DNA of 6,066 nt from Bacillota bacterium (GCA_021848765.1 JAJZTU010000211.1:1-6066); one strand, 5' to 3'. Shown: positions 1-5,934, numbered from the stretch's first letter. The notes: generated from the letters alone by a model not told the origin. A program made the numbers and translations.

Positions 1-2
1 TT

Positions 3-542
3 TTAACAAGACCATTTTTGGATTTCCTCATAACCCGCCTCTAATGCTTGTAAGTTTAGGGCAACGGCCTTAGCAGGAACTTCAGTCTCCAACACCTTAG
101 CTAAGTTTTCTTTGGCAACAACCGGACAAAGTTTCAAGACACCGCCTAAAGCCAGTGAGTTAATTACTTTTTCGTTACCAAGGTCAATAGCTCTGGCGCT
201 GAAGGGATAACCTATATCGTTTGTACGTTTGTCACTTTTCACCGCATCATCGTCATAGAGGATAATACAATCATTGGACACTTTATGCCGGTAGCGTTCG
301 TAGGCGTCCTGACTTAAAGCCAATACCAAATCCGGGTTATCGCATTTTGGAAAATAGATAGTCTCATCGCAGATTACCACTTCGGCCTGGCTGTAACCAC
401 CCCTGGTTTGAATGCCGTAACTTTGAGTTTGAACCCCATTCTTTTGTTCAAGAACAGCGGTTTTCGCCAGGGTAACTCCCGCCAAAATCAATCCCTGACC
501 GCCTGTTCCCGCCAAAACCAGCTGCCATGTTTTTTTTGCCAC
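3..542 (-). CDS. korC: 2-oxoacid:ferredoxin oxidoreductase, gamma subunit (KorC-like)
   Basis: Gamma subunit of a four-subunit 2-oxoacid:ferredoxin oxidoreductase, a cytoplasmic enzyme that converts a 2-oxoacid plus CoA to acyl-CoA, CO2 and reduced ferredoxin. The 179-aa protein has the family's N-terminal glycine loop GTGGQG at residues 12-17. It then has the signature QTQSYGIQTRGGYSQAEV near residues 38-55, and NSLALGGV near 128-135, where these subunits have a conserved N-x-x-A-L-G stretch. Length is normal for a stand-alone gamma subunit. The start is GTG at 542-540, directly after the beta-subunit TAG with no spacer. Its ribosome site GGGGGAGG lies within the last codons of the beta gene, 5 nt before the GTG, so coupling to beta translation is likely. 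The gene is complete: its TAA is at 5-3. Substrate cannot be read from this subunit; 2-oxoglutarate is the best guess from whole-complex architecture. Confidence 0.92.
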   Translation of the reverse strand: MAKKTWQLVLAGTGGQGLILAGVTLAKTAVLEQKNGVQTQSYGIQTRGGYSQAEVVICDETIYFPKCDNPDLVLALSQDAYERYRHKVSNDCIILYDDDAVKSDKRTNDIGYPFSARAIDLGNEKVINSLALGGVLKLCPVVAKENLAKVLETEVPAKAVALNLQALEAGYEEIQKWSC

Positions 543-1373
543 CTATTCCTCCCCCTTTGCAGACTGATCAGGCCTATTAATCCGCTTATAAGTTGTGTAA
601 AAATCAGGCCTGTTCTTATTGACCAGGGTACTGACGGCAAAATGTTCAGCCTGTTCAGCAGCGGACATTTCGCGGTATTTTTGAACGGGAACCGCTTTGT
701 CCTTCAGCCAGTTAAGCATTTTAACCGGACTGGGATGAACATTAAAGCGGCCAAAATAGGTGGGGCAGGAGCTAACTACCTCAACCAAACTAAAACCTTG
801 ATGAGATATCGCTTCTTTGATCATATTTTTTAGCGCTACCGCATGGTAGCAGGTGGTTCTGGCCACAAAGTTTGCACCCGCTGCTTCTGCCAGAAAACAT
901 AAATCAAAGCCCGGTTCAGCTGTTCCATTGGGCGAAGTGGTGGTTTTGCCTTCCAAGGGGGTCGTAGCCGAGTATTGTCCACCAGTCATACCGTAATTGT
1001 AGTTATTGGTCACAATTGCGGTTAGATTAATATTGCGCCTGGCAGCATGAATAAAATGATTACCGCCAATAGTTACTGCATCCCCGTCCCCCATTAAAGC
1101 CACTACCGTAAGATCAGGGTTACCAAGTTTTATTCCTGTAGCAAAGGCCAAAGCCCTGCCATGTGTTCCGTGAAAGGCGTGGGTACCTAAATAGTCATCA
1201 GCTTTACCCCAACATCCGATACCGGTTACTGTAACAACCTCCTGGGGTGCTAAGCAAAGTTCTGCTAATGCTTCGGTATATGCCCGCAGGATGATACCGT
1301 CCCCGCATCCCGGGCACCACATATGGGGTAGTTGGCTCTTTTCCAAATAACTTTTAAAAGTGTAGCCAGACAT
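543..1373 (-). CDS. korB: 2-oxoacid:ferredoxin oxidoreductase, beta subunit (TPP-binding, KorB-like)
   Basis: Catalytic thiamine-diphosphate subunit of the oxidoreductase complex. The 276-aa protein carries WCPGCGDG at residues 19-26, C54 in GIGCWG and C203 in SSCP. By analogy with archaeal 2-oxoacid:ferredoxin oxidoreductases, C20, C23, C54 and C203 would hold the single [4Fe-4S] cluster next to the cofactor. HGTHGRA at 68-74, MGDGDAVTIGGNH at 94-106 and NNYNYGMTGGQ at 123-133 form the Mg-TPP binding region. The HG-x-HGRA and YGMTGGQ motifs fit the 2-oxoglutarate-type (Kor) branch better than pyruvate-type enzymes, but this is family-level inference. The ATG at 1373-1371 overlaps the alpha stop by one base (TAATG), and an AGGAGGTG ribosome site lies 8 nt upstream inside the alpha gene. 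The charged C-terminal tail beyond residue 235 looks ordinary for the family. Confidence 0.93.
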   Translation of the reverse strand: MSGYTFKSYLEKSQLPHMWCPGCGDGIILRAYTEALAELCLAPQEVVTVTGIGCWGKADDYLGTHAFHGTHGRALAFATGIKLGNPDLTVVALMGDGDAVTIGGNHFIHAARRNINLTAIVTNNYNYGMTGGQYSATTPLEGKTTTSPNGTAEPGFDLCFLAEAAGANFVARTTCYHAVALKNMIKEAISHQGFSLVEVVSSCPTYFGRFNVHPSPVKMLNWLKDKAVPVQKYREMSAAEQAEHFAVSTLVNKNRPDFYTTYKRINRPDQSAKGEE

Positions 1374-2515
1374 TACTTTAGCACCTCCTCTACTTTTTGC
1401 ATGATCTGAGAAGGCAGTATAATTTCTCCGTCAATACGCGAAAGTTGGTAAACCGGTGTATTGAAGGAATTGAGACGGTGCACTTCCTGAACAACTTGTC
1501 CCAGGTTCAGTTCGGGAATCAACACTGCTCTTGCCTTTTTCAAAGCTTGGGTTACCTGTTCATCCGGGAAAGGCCAGTGGGTTATTAACCGCAAGAGATT
1601 AACCGAAAGACCGTTTGCCTGGGCATTGATTACGACTTGTTTGGCCGTACGGGATATGACACCGTAAGCTATTATGGTCAGTTCAGCGTCTTCCGGTCCG
1701 AACCACTCCACTTGCACTATATCCTCTTGATTAGCCTCAATTTTCTTGTGTAATCGCCGTACCAAGTTATCTGCCGTTTGGGGTGCGTTGTGGGAATATC
1801 CTGATTCATCATGACAGGAACTGCTTATGTGTACTATATACCCGGTCCCAAACGGAGGAATGGCCGGGACCAGATCTTCCTCTGGTGTATAGGGCTTGAA
1901 ACCCTGTGCAGGGACTAGAGGTAATTTTCGGTTAATAATTATTAAGTCTTCCACCTCAGGTATCGTTAGGCTCTCCCGCATATGGCCGATAACTTCATCA
2001 CTAAGTAAGATAACAGGGATCCGGTACTTTTCGGATAAATTAAAAGCCCTAATCGTTAGGTCATAACATTCCTGAACTGAGGAGGGACTTAACACAATAA
2101 TTGGGTGGTCGCCATGGGTTCCCCACCGGGCCTGCATGACATCCCCCTGGCCCGGCCTGGTTGCTAATCCGGTGCTCGGGCCATTTCTTTGCACATTAAT
2201 AATTACACAAGGCACCTCGGCATATATCGCCATCCCCAAGTTCTCCTGCATCAGCGAAAACCCCGGACCGCTTGTGGCGGTAAAGGATTTTTTTCCTGCA
2301 GCAGAAGCTCCGATGATAGCTGCTATACTGCCCAGTTCATCTTCCATTTGCAAATAAATGCCATTAACTTTCGGTAAGTATTTTGCAGATAACTCTGCAA
2401 TTTCAGAGGAAGGTGTGATGGGATAACCGGCGTAAAATCTTGCCCCGCAATCAATAGCGGCATAAACGCAGGCTTCGTTACCCTGCATGAACTGTACTCC
2501 TGCCGGTCTGTTCAC
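1373..2515 (-). CDS. korA: 2-oxoacid:ferredoxin oxidoreductase, alpha subunit (KorA-like)
   Basis: Alpha subunit, containing the pyrimidine-binding TPP half-domain and the transketolase C-terminal-like domain. Visible motifs in the 380 residues are GYPITPSSEIAE at 30-41, MEDELGSIAAIIGA at 57-70 and SGPGFSLMQENLG at 82-94. Further on are RNGPSTGLATRPGQGD at 110-125, HGDH near 134-137, and PELNLGQ at 334-340 near the C-terminus. These are the standard landmarks of KorA-type alpha subunits without a fused gamma domain, and the length matches. The start is GTG at 2515-2513, overlapping the delta-subunit TGA by 4 nt (GTGA), with an extended GGAGGTGAT ribosome site 3 nt upstream. The first residues MNRP are shared, down to the nucleotide, with the start of the delta gene (see the repeat entries). 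It pairs with beta to form the active site; substrate specificity is not settled by the sequence. Confidence 0.93.
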   Translation of the reverse strand: MNRPAGVQFMQGNEACVYAAIDCGARFYAGYPITPSSEIAELSAKYLPKVNGIYLQMEDELGSIAAIIGASAAGKKSFTATSGPGFSLMQENLGMAIYAEVPCVIINVQRNGPSTGLATRPGQGDVMQARWGTHGDHPIIVLSPSSVQECYDLTIRAFNLSEKYRIPVILLSDEVIGHMRESLTIPEVEDLIIINRKLPLVPAQGFKPYTPEEDLVPAIPPFGTGYIVHISSSCHDESGYSHNAPQTADNLVRRLHKKIEANQEDIVQVEWFGPEDAELTIIAYGVISRTAKQVVINAQANGLSVNLLRLITHWPFPDEQVTQALKKARAVLIPELNLGQVVQEVHRLNSFNTPVYQLSRIDGEIILPSQIMQKVEEVLK

Positions 2516-2562
2516 GAAATCACCTCCAAGGTGATGGCAAAATCGGGACAGCGTAAATCACA
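2504..2562 (-). repeat. direct repeat copy 2 (delta 3' end and alpha start)
   Basis: Partner of the repeat at 2716-2773. It covers the delta codons from C56 to the stop, the GGAGGTGAT ribosome site and the first four codons (MNRP) of the alpha gene. This copy is intact in frame and is probably the parent-like arrangement. Confidence 0.7.
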
Positions 2563-2727
2563 CAGGCGGCAATAGGTACAGTTACTCGGGTTTGTTACTT
2601 CCGGTGTTCCGTCTCTGGCCAAAGTAAACACATTTTGCGAACAAAATCCGTAACAAATACCGCACTTTTTACAGCTTCTGCTGTCTATCGAAATCCGGAC
2701 CGTTTTTTGTATGGGCGGTCTGTTCAC
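2512..2727 (-). CDS. korD: 2-oxoacid:ferredoxin oxidoreductase, delta subunit (2[4Fe-4S] ferredoxin, KorD-like)
   Basis: Small ferredoxin-type subunit that carries electrons from the TPP subunit to external ferredoxin. The 71 aa contain two complete four-cysteine motifs. The first is CKKCGICYGFC with C19, C22, C25 and C29; the second is CTYCRLCDLRCP with C50, C53, C56 and C60 followed by proline. It ends in DFAITLEVIS, a typical delta-subunit tail. The first motif lacks the proline that usually follows the last cysteine (S30). The start is GTG at 2727-2725, preceded by GGAGGTGAT and 3 nt. There is no ATG in frame before the first cysteine motif, so GTG fits best. The stop overlaps the alpha start by 4 nt. 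The first four codons (MNRP) and the upstream ribosome site are nearly identical to those of the alpha gene. This suggests that the present start was formed by duplication of the delta/alpha junction. Confidence 0.9.
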   Translation of the reverse strand: MNRPPIQKTVRISIDSRSCKKCGICYGFCSQNVFTLARDGTPEVTNPSNCTYCRLCDLRCPDFAITLEVIS

Positions 2728-2773
2728 GCCATCACCTCCAAACTGTTGTCCAATCGGGACACCTTAAATCGCA
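2716..2773 (-). repeat. direct repeat copy 1 (delta translation-start region)
   Basis: This copy runs from the TGC codon of the remnant CDLRCPD through GGAGGTGAT, the delta GTG and the codons for N-R-P. Aligned by eye with copy 2 at 2504-2562, about 48 of 59 positions agree with one single-base gap. The last 26 positions differ at only two (GG versus TT between the ribosome site and CGTG). The offset of about 211 bp equals the length of one delta gene minus its 4-nt overlap, as expected for a decayed tandem duplication. Confidence 0.7.
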
Positions 2774-2782
2774 TGCCTGGTA
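2724..2782 (-). pseudogene. frameshifted 3' remnant of a second delta-subunit (ferredoxin) gene
   Basis: The spacer between the cupin stop (TAG, 2785-2783) and the delta start encodes CDLRCPDW (2773-2750), almost exactly the CDLRCPDF at the end of the neighbouring delta subunit. After this the frame is off by one and closes at TGA 2734-2732. Restoring one base gives CDLRCPD-x-DNSLEVMA and a TGA at 2726-2724 that overlaps the next GTG by 4 nt. That is the same layout as the intact delta tail LEVIS-TGA overlapping the alpha GTG. I read it as the last ~17 codons of an ancestral tandem copy that lost its 5' part and one base. The GGAGGTGAT portion alone could be functional convergence on the anti-Shine-Dalgarno sequence. 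The matching protein segment, the tail and the spacing cannot be explained that way. Confidence 0.6.
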
Positions 2783-3130
2783 CTATTTTTTCTCGAAGGT
2801 CCTGGTTTCTAAGGTAGTGCAACCATGGGGAATAGAGTAAGGACCATGAAGCATTCCTGGCGGCCGGCAGGCGTACATCCCTTCAACATAAGTCTCCTGC
2901 TTTTTCAGGTCAATCAGGCTGCCTTTAATGATATAGACTTCTTCCCAAAAATCATGAACCAGAGTTTCAGTAGTGGTGATCCCAGGCGGGAATTTTAATA
3001 TCCTGGTATATGATCCGGTCTCCGGATCTAAGCTTAATATTTTCTCGATAATTCCTTCCATGGCTCCTTCGACTTGCCGCCAACCTATATTCAGGTCATG
3101 ATCAAAAAACTCCAATTCAGGTTTTGCCAT
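2783..3130 (-). CDS. small single-domain cupin (ChrR/anti-sigma cupin-like)
   Basis: A 115-aa cytoplasmic protein with one cupin beta-barrel. Motif 1 is PPGITTTETLVHDFWEEVY (48-66), with H59 and E63/E64 as probable metal ligands. Motif 2 is CRPPGMLHGP (88-97), with H95 as ligand. The layout resembles the ChrR-type cupins, which often carry RPPGMxHGP and end soon after a G-C-x-x-L-E-x-R strand, here at 103-110. The usual first histidine of the H-x-H pair is Leu57, so the metal site may be three-ligand or use a glutamate. Such small cupins act as isomerases, dioxygenase-like enzymes or ligand sensors, and the exact role is not readable here. The ATG is preceded by AAAGGAGG at good spacing. It lies 36 bp after the DUF2848 gene and 55 bp before korD, in the same operon, so it may act on the same substrate. 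Confidence 0.85.
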   Translation of the reverse strand: MAKPELEFFDHDLNIGWRQVEGAMEGIIEKILSLDPETGSYTRILKFPPGITTTETLVHDFWEEVYIIKGSLIDLKKQETYVEGMYACRPPGMLHGPYSIPHGCTTLETRTFEKK

Positions 3131-3166
3131 TATGAACTCCTCCTTTAAAATTTCTTGTTAAGAATC

Positions 3167-3868
3167 TCACAAGGTTTCTAAGTCCCCTTTGTACCAGCTT
3201 AATGGCCGGATACGGTAAGCATAGGAAAGCTTCTGACCTCTTACTTTATCCAATAATTCTACATGAAAAAAATCACTGAACTTGATTTCCTCTAATGTCG
3301 CCAGAGTTCCTGAGTATAGCGCTGTTCCGGTAATTTCTCCTTCTATCAGGGCTTCAGCTTTGGCCATTAAATCCTCAGGGCGCATAAGCTCAGCTAAAGT
3401 TCCCTCTTGATAAAGGCTTTCCCGGTTAGGCCCCAACCAACTTCTCATCTCTAACCCATCCCAGTGATTGATAACATCTTTGTAAAGCCATACATCCTGG
3501 GAAATGATATTTGGATAGGCCTGTTTGGATTTAATAATACTCACTTTTTCCAAGTCCCGGTCAGTGTGATCACTTCCGACCCCAACCAACAAGCCTTGTT
3601 CGGAGTAGAGTATTACAAATTCCACTTCGCCGCTATTTCCGGTTCCTACTACCTCAAGCTCCCGGTCCGTTGACAATTTGTCTGCCAACAAGGGATAGAA
3701 AACCGGAGTTGCTTTAGGTGCAGGAACCCCTAAATGAGCCAACTCCTCGATATGTTTTTTTACCTGCTCCTGATTTCTCCCGGCGAACCCACCGTTGAGT
3801 ATGCGTATAACTTCAAACTCAACTTTTTGTTGGGTATTACCGTCCACAAAAAAGGTAAAGTTCTTCAT
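3167..3868 (-). CDS. DUF2848 family protein
   Basis: A 233-aa soluble protein that I recognise as DUF2848, a family without an established function. Family landmarks are AGRNQEQVKKHIEELAHLGVP at 29-49, a VGVGSDHTDRDLE stretch at 95-107, and SKQAYPNIISQDVWLYKDV at 114-132. The C-terminal FFHVELLDKVRGQKLSYAYRI (200-220) also fits. The G-x-D-x-T-x-R-D-L-E and later K-S-K-Q segments recall the metal-binding and substrate regions of fumarylacetoacetate-hydrolase-fold enzymes (compare GNDVTARDLQ). A hydrolase, decarboxylase or dehydratase of an oxo- or hydroxy-acid is therefore possible; this is weak inference. There is no signal peptide or membrane segment. The ATG is 18 bp downstream of the nitrilase stop with GGGAGG upstream. 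Its place between an amide hydrolase and a 2-oxoacid oxidoreductase suggests an intermediate catabolic step. Confidence 0.85.
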   Translation of the reverse strand: MKNFTFFVDGNTQQKVEFEVIRILNGGFAGRNQEQVKKHIEELAHLGVPAPKATPVFYPLLADKLSTDRELEVVGTGNSGEVEFVILYSEQGLLVGVGSDHTDRDLEKVSIIKSKQAYPNIISQDVWLYKDVINHWDGLEMRSWLGPNRESLYQEGTLAELMRPEDLMAKAEALIEGEITGTALYSGTLATLEEIKFSDFFHVELLDKVRGQKLSYAYRIRPLSWYKGDLETL

Positions 3869-3886
3869 TCTTATTTGCCTCCCTGC

Positions 3887-4666
3887 TTACCTCAGCCAAT
3901 CTACCCGGTCTTTGACTGGAGGAAAGATTCCGCGTACACGCTTAACTTCGTTGACATCTATCTCAGTTGTGATGATTGCCGCCTCTTCACCGGCCCCGGC
4001 AATTGTCACCCCCCATGGATTGACAATTGAGCTATATCCTAAATATTGCTTGCCCCTGTTAATACCGGCACAGTTGGCGGAAATTAAGTAACACTCATTT
4101 TCTAAAGCCCGTACTTGGTTTAACATGCGCCAGTGGTCTAAACGAGGAAAGGGCCAAGCAGAAGAAATCAGGAAAATTTCTACGCCCTGATCCAGCATCT
4201 TACGGAATAATTCAGGAAAGCGCAAATCGTAACAGGTGGCTAGTCCGAAAACTCCAAATTCGGTAACAACTGTAGTCACCTGATTGCCTGGAGAAAGTAA
4301 TCGGGTCTCATCGGAGCCAAAACCGAAAAGATGGATTTTTCGGTAAGCGGCGGCAATTTGGCCTTGGGTATTAATCAAAACACTGGTATTAAATAATCTG
4401 CCCTCGTCCTTTTCCACAAAACTACCGGCCATGATATAACTCTGCATTTCTCTTGCCTTTGTGGACATTAGTGTCACTGTCTCACCGTTGATACTTTCAC
4501 TTTCGGCCTCGTACCGGTCAAAAGCAAAATAACCTGTATTCCAAATTTCGGGCAGAACAATGAGTTGCGATCCCTTACAAGAATCAATTAGGCTGGCCAT
4601 GCGACTAAGTCGCTGTTCCTTTGTCTCACTATCCCGGATTTCAAATTGAATTGAAGATACTCGCAA
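3887..4666 (-). CDS. nitrilase-superfamily carbon-nitrogen hydrolase (omega-amidase-like)
   Basis: A 259-aa cytoplasmic amidase of the nitrilase superfamily. The Glu-Lys-Cys triad is clear: E40 in VLPEIWNTGY, K110 in YRKIHLF and C145 in ATCYDLRFPE. E120, after GFGSD, is a candidate for the fourth conserved glutamate. The compact length and the ending VRGIFPPVKDRVDWL resemble the Nit2/omega-amidase group of free-standing hydrolases more than the larger beta-ureidopropionases. It may therefore release ammonia from a short-chain amide or an omega-amide of a 2-oxoacid, but an N-carbamoyl substrate cannot be excluded. The start is TTG at 4666-4664. Upstream in frame there is a stop (TGA) with no ATG or GTG before TTG, and the next ATG (residue 23) would remove the first beta strand, so TTG is well supported. 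AGGGGG lies 7 nt upstream. It is 44 bp after the PreA-like gene. Confidence 0.9.
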   Translation of the reverse strand: MRVSSIQFEIRDSETKEQRLSRMASLIDSCKGSQLIVLPEIWNTGYFAFDRYEAESESINGETVTLMSTKAREMQSYIMAGSFVEKDEGRLFNTSVLINTQGQIAAAYRKIHLFGFGSDETRLLSPGNQVTTVVTEFGVFGLATCYDLRFPELFRKMLDQGVEIFLISSAWPFPRLDHWRMLNQVRALENECYLISANCAGINRGKQYLGYSSIVNPWGVTIAGAGEEAAIITTEIDVNEVKRVRGIFPPVKDRVDWLR

Positions 4667-4667
4667 T

Positions 4668-4697
4668 TTAATACCCCCTAGCCACCTGCCATTTCAT
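4668..4697 (-). other. possible 9-codon leader ORF coupled to the TTG start
   Basis: In the 44-bp spacer before the nitrilase gene there is ATG followed by eight sense codons (MKWQVARGY) and TAA. The TAA ends one base before the nitrilase TTG. An AGGG lies 7 nt upstream of this ATG, overlapping the PreA end. Ribosomes finishing this mini-ORF could re-initiate at the weak TTG. It is very short and could be chance. Confidence 0.2.
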
Positions 4698-4700
4698 TGT

Positions 4701-4713
4701 TAAGCCCTGCTTA
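4701..4713 (-). other. short hairpin at the PreA stop codon
   Basis: TAAGC-AGG-GCTTA is a perfect 5-bp inverted repeat with a 3-base loop that includes the PreA-like TAA. It is too short and lacks a following T-run, so it is not an intrinsic terminator. At most it could influence mRNA stability or coupling between the genes. Confidence 0.2.
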
Positions 4714-5919
4714 GCGGAAATTGCCTAGATAGCTATGCCCCGGTCCTTCCATGGTAATGGCATCTTTTGGACACAATGCGGGACAGAGACCACAACCATC
4801 ACATTTCTTAGGATTAATCACAGCTTTTTTGTCTACCATTGCAATCGCATCAAAGAAACACCAGTTAGGGCAAAGCTTGCATCCGGTACACTTTTCCGGA
4901 TCCACCTGGGAAATATACTTGGACTCACGGTCAACTGCATCCCAAGTTTTCAGTTGACTAAGCGTAATACCGCGTAATTCCTCGATGGCATTGTAGCCTT
5001 GGGCTGCCATGAATTTTTCCAGACCTTCGATGAAGTCTTTTACAATACCATACTGTTTGGTACTGTACATAACAGCGGTGCATGTCTGGACTGTAGACGC
5101 CCCAACCATGATTGATTTTACAACATCTTCCCATGTCCAAATTCCGTTAGTCGCTGATATTGGGATATCTATTGCCCTAGCTACTTTAGCAACCCACTTT
5201 AACATGATGGGACGCATCCATGGACCGCCAACTCCTGCAAAAGAAGAATGCAGCAAGGGGCGACCAGTTTCAATGTCAATGTCCAGGGCAGGGAATCGAT
5301 TGTGAACGGTTACACCGCTAGCCCCGGCAGCCGCCACTTTTTTGGCAACATTAACGGGATCAACTGCCTCTGCGGTCAGTTTAATAATTACCGGAATTTT
5401 TACAGCGTTGACAACTATTTTGGTTACTTCAACAGCCGCATCGGGGTCGCTACCTAATTCCTGGCCACTCTTGTATCCCAAATCTCTGGGATGTGGGCAG
5501 CCAAAATTACACTCAATCAGATCGCAGCCGACTTCCTCAACCATTCGAGCCAGTCTGGCCCAGTTTTCCAGAGTATCGCCAGATATACTTCCGATTAAAA
5601 CAGCACCTTTTTCTTCGCAATACTTCTTGCTTTCCTCCAGGTGCTTCATCCACTGGTCAGGGGTATAAGTAGCCAGAAACTCTGCCGAATAGTTGGAAAA
5701 GGCATGGGGCCAGCCTTTTTTGTGTAAAACAGTGAATCTGGGTGAAACGTACTTGTGCAGGTACTTTTCGAAAGTCACAGTTTTGGAGATAAGTCCCCCG
5801 GCACCTGAGTCTACACACCTTTTCATATAATCGGCATCTTTTGTGGGGCTTGCGGAAGCGATTATGATGGGGTTCTTAAACCTTTTCCCCCAAACTTCCA
5901 CGCTTAAATCCGGTCTCAT
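4711..5919 (-). CDS. preA: PreA-like dihydropyrimidine dehydrogenase with C-terminal 2[4Fe-4S] domain
   Basis: A flavin-dependent reductase of the dihydroorotate/dihydropyrimidine dehydrogenase type. Numbering is from the upstream ATG at 5925, giving 404 aa. Residues ~1-330 form the FMN TIM barrel, with KNPIIIASASP at 17-27, K49 near FMN and IECNFGCPH at 137-145. There C143 sits where DPD and class-1 dihydroorotate dehydrogenases have the catalytic cysteine. Further on are K182 in IKLT, N209 in VHNR and GASTVQTC at 275-282. Residues ~338-392 hold two [4Fe-4S] motifs, C346/349/352/356 and C375/378/381/385. N78, N140 and N209 appear to match the three pyrimidine-contacting asparagines of DPD, but the threonine after the last one is Arg210. 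AAGGAGG is 8 nt from ATG 5919 and only 2 nt from ATG 5925, so I prefer 5919 (402 aa). The NAD(P)H subunit PreT is not in the window. The true substrate is uncertain. Confidence 0.88.
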   Translation of the reverse strand: MRPDLSVEVWGKRFKNPIIIASASPTKDADYMKRCVDSGAGGLISKTVTFEKYLHKYVSPRFTVLHKKGWPHAFSNYSAEFLATYTPDQWMKHLEESKKYCEEKGAVLIGSISGDTLENWARLARMVEEVGCDLIECNFGCPHPRDLGYKSGQELGSDPDAAVEVTKIVVNAVKIPVIIKLTAEAVDPVNVAKKVAAAGASGVTVHNRFPALDIDIETGRPLLHSSFAGVGGPWMRPIMLKWVAKVARAIDIPISATNGIWTWEDVVKSIMVGASTVQTCTAVMYSTKQYGIVKDFIEGLEKFMAAQGYNAIEELRGITLSQLKTWDAVDRESKYISQVDPEKCTGCKLCPNWCFFDAIAMVDKKAVINPKKCDGCGLCPALCPKDAITMEGPGHSYLGNFR

Positions 5920-5927
5920 TTTCATTT

Positions 5928-5934
5928 CCTCCTT
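5928..5934 (-). promoter_or_regulatory. Shine-Dalgarno site that decides the PreA-like start
   Basis: AAGGAGG is followed by two possible starts, ATG at 5925 (2 nt away) and ATG at 5919 (8 nt away). Normal spacing favours the second. Confidence 0.7.

Noticed and set aside
2732..2785. Amber read-through of the cupin TAG, which would add 16 in-frame residues including CDLRCPD (possible pyrrolysine or suppressor codon).
   Set aside because: The cupin is full length at the TAG. The downstream similarity is better explained as a remnant of a delta gene, because the match continues through the start region in a different frame after a one-base indel.
3154..3173. CTTGT/ACAAG inverted repeat between the DUF2848 and cupin genes as a terminator.
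   Set aside because: Only 5 bp with a 10-base loop, AT-rich and no T-run. The operon clearly continues.
5440..5510. Apparent loss of the catalytic cysteine in the PreA-like enzyme (serine in GYKSGQELG).
   Set aside because: The catalytic cysteine of DPD and class-1 dihydroorotate dehydrogenases lies in the N-x-S-C-P motif, which is present here as NFGCPH with C143. The serine is in a neighbouring loop.
408..5668. Several plus-strand open frames of 60-141 codons across the window.
   Set aside because: All lie opposite well-supported minus-strand genes, lack recognisable domains and are the expected shadows of coding sequence.
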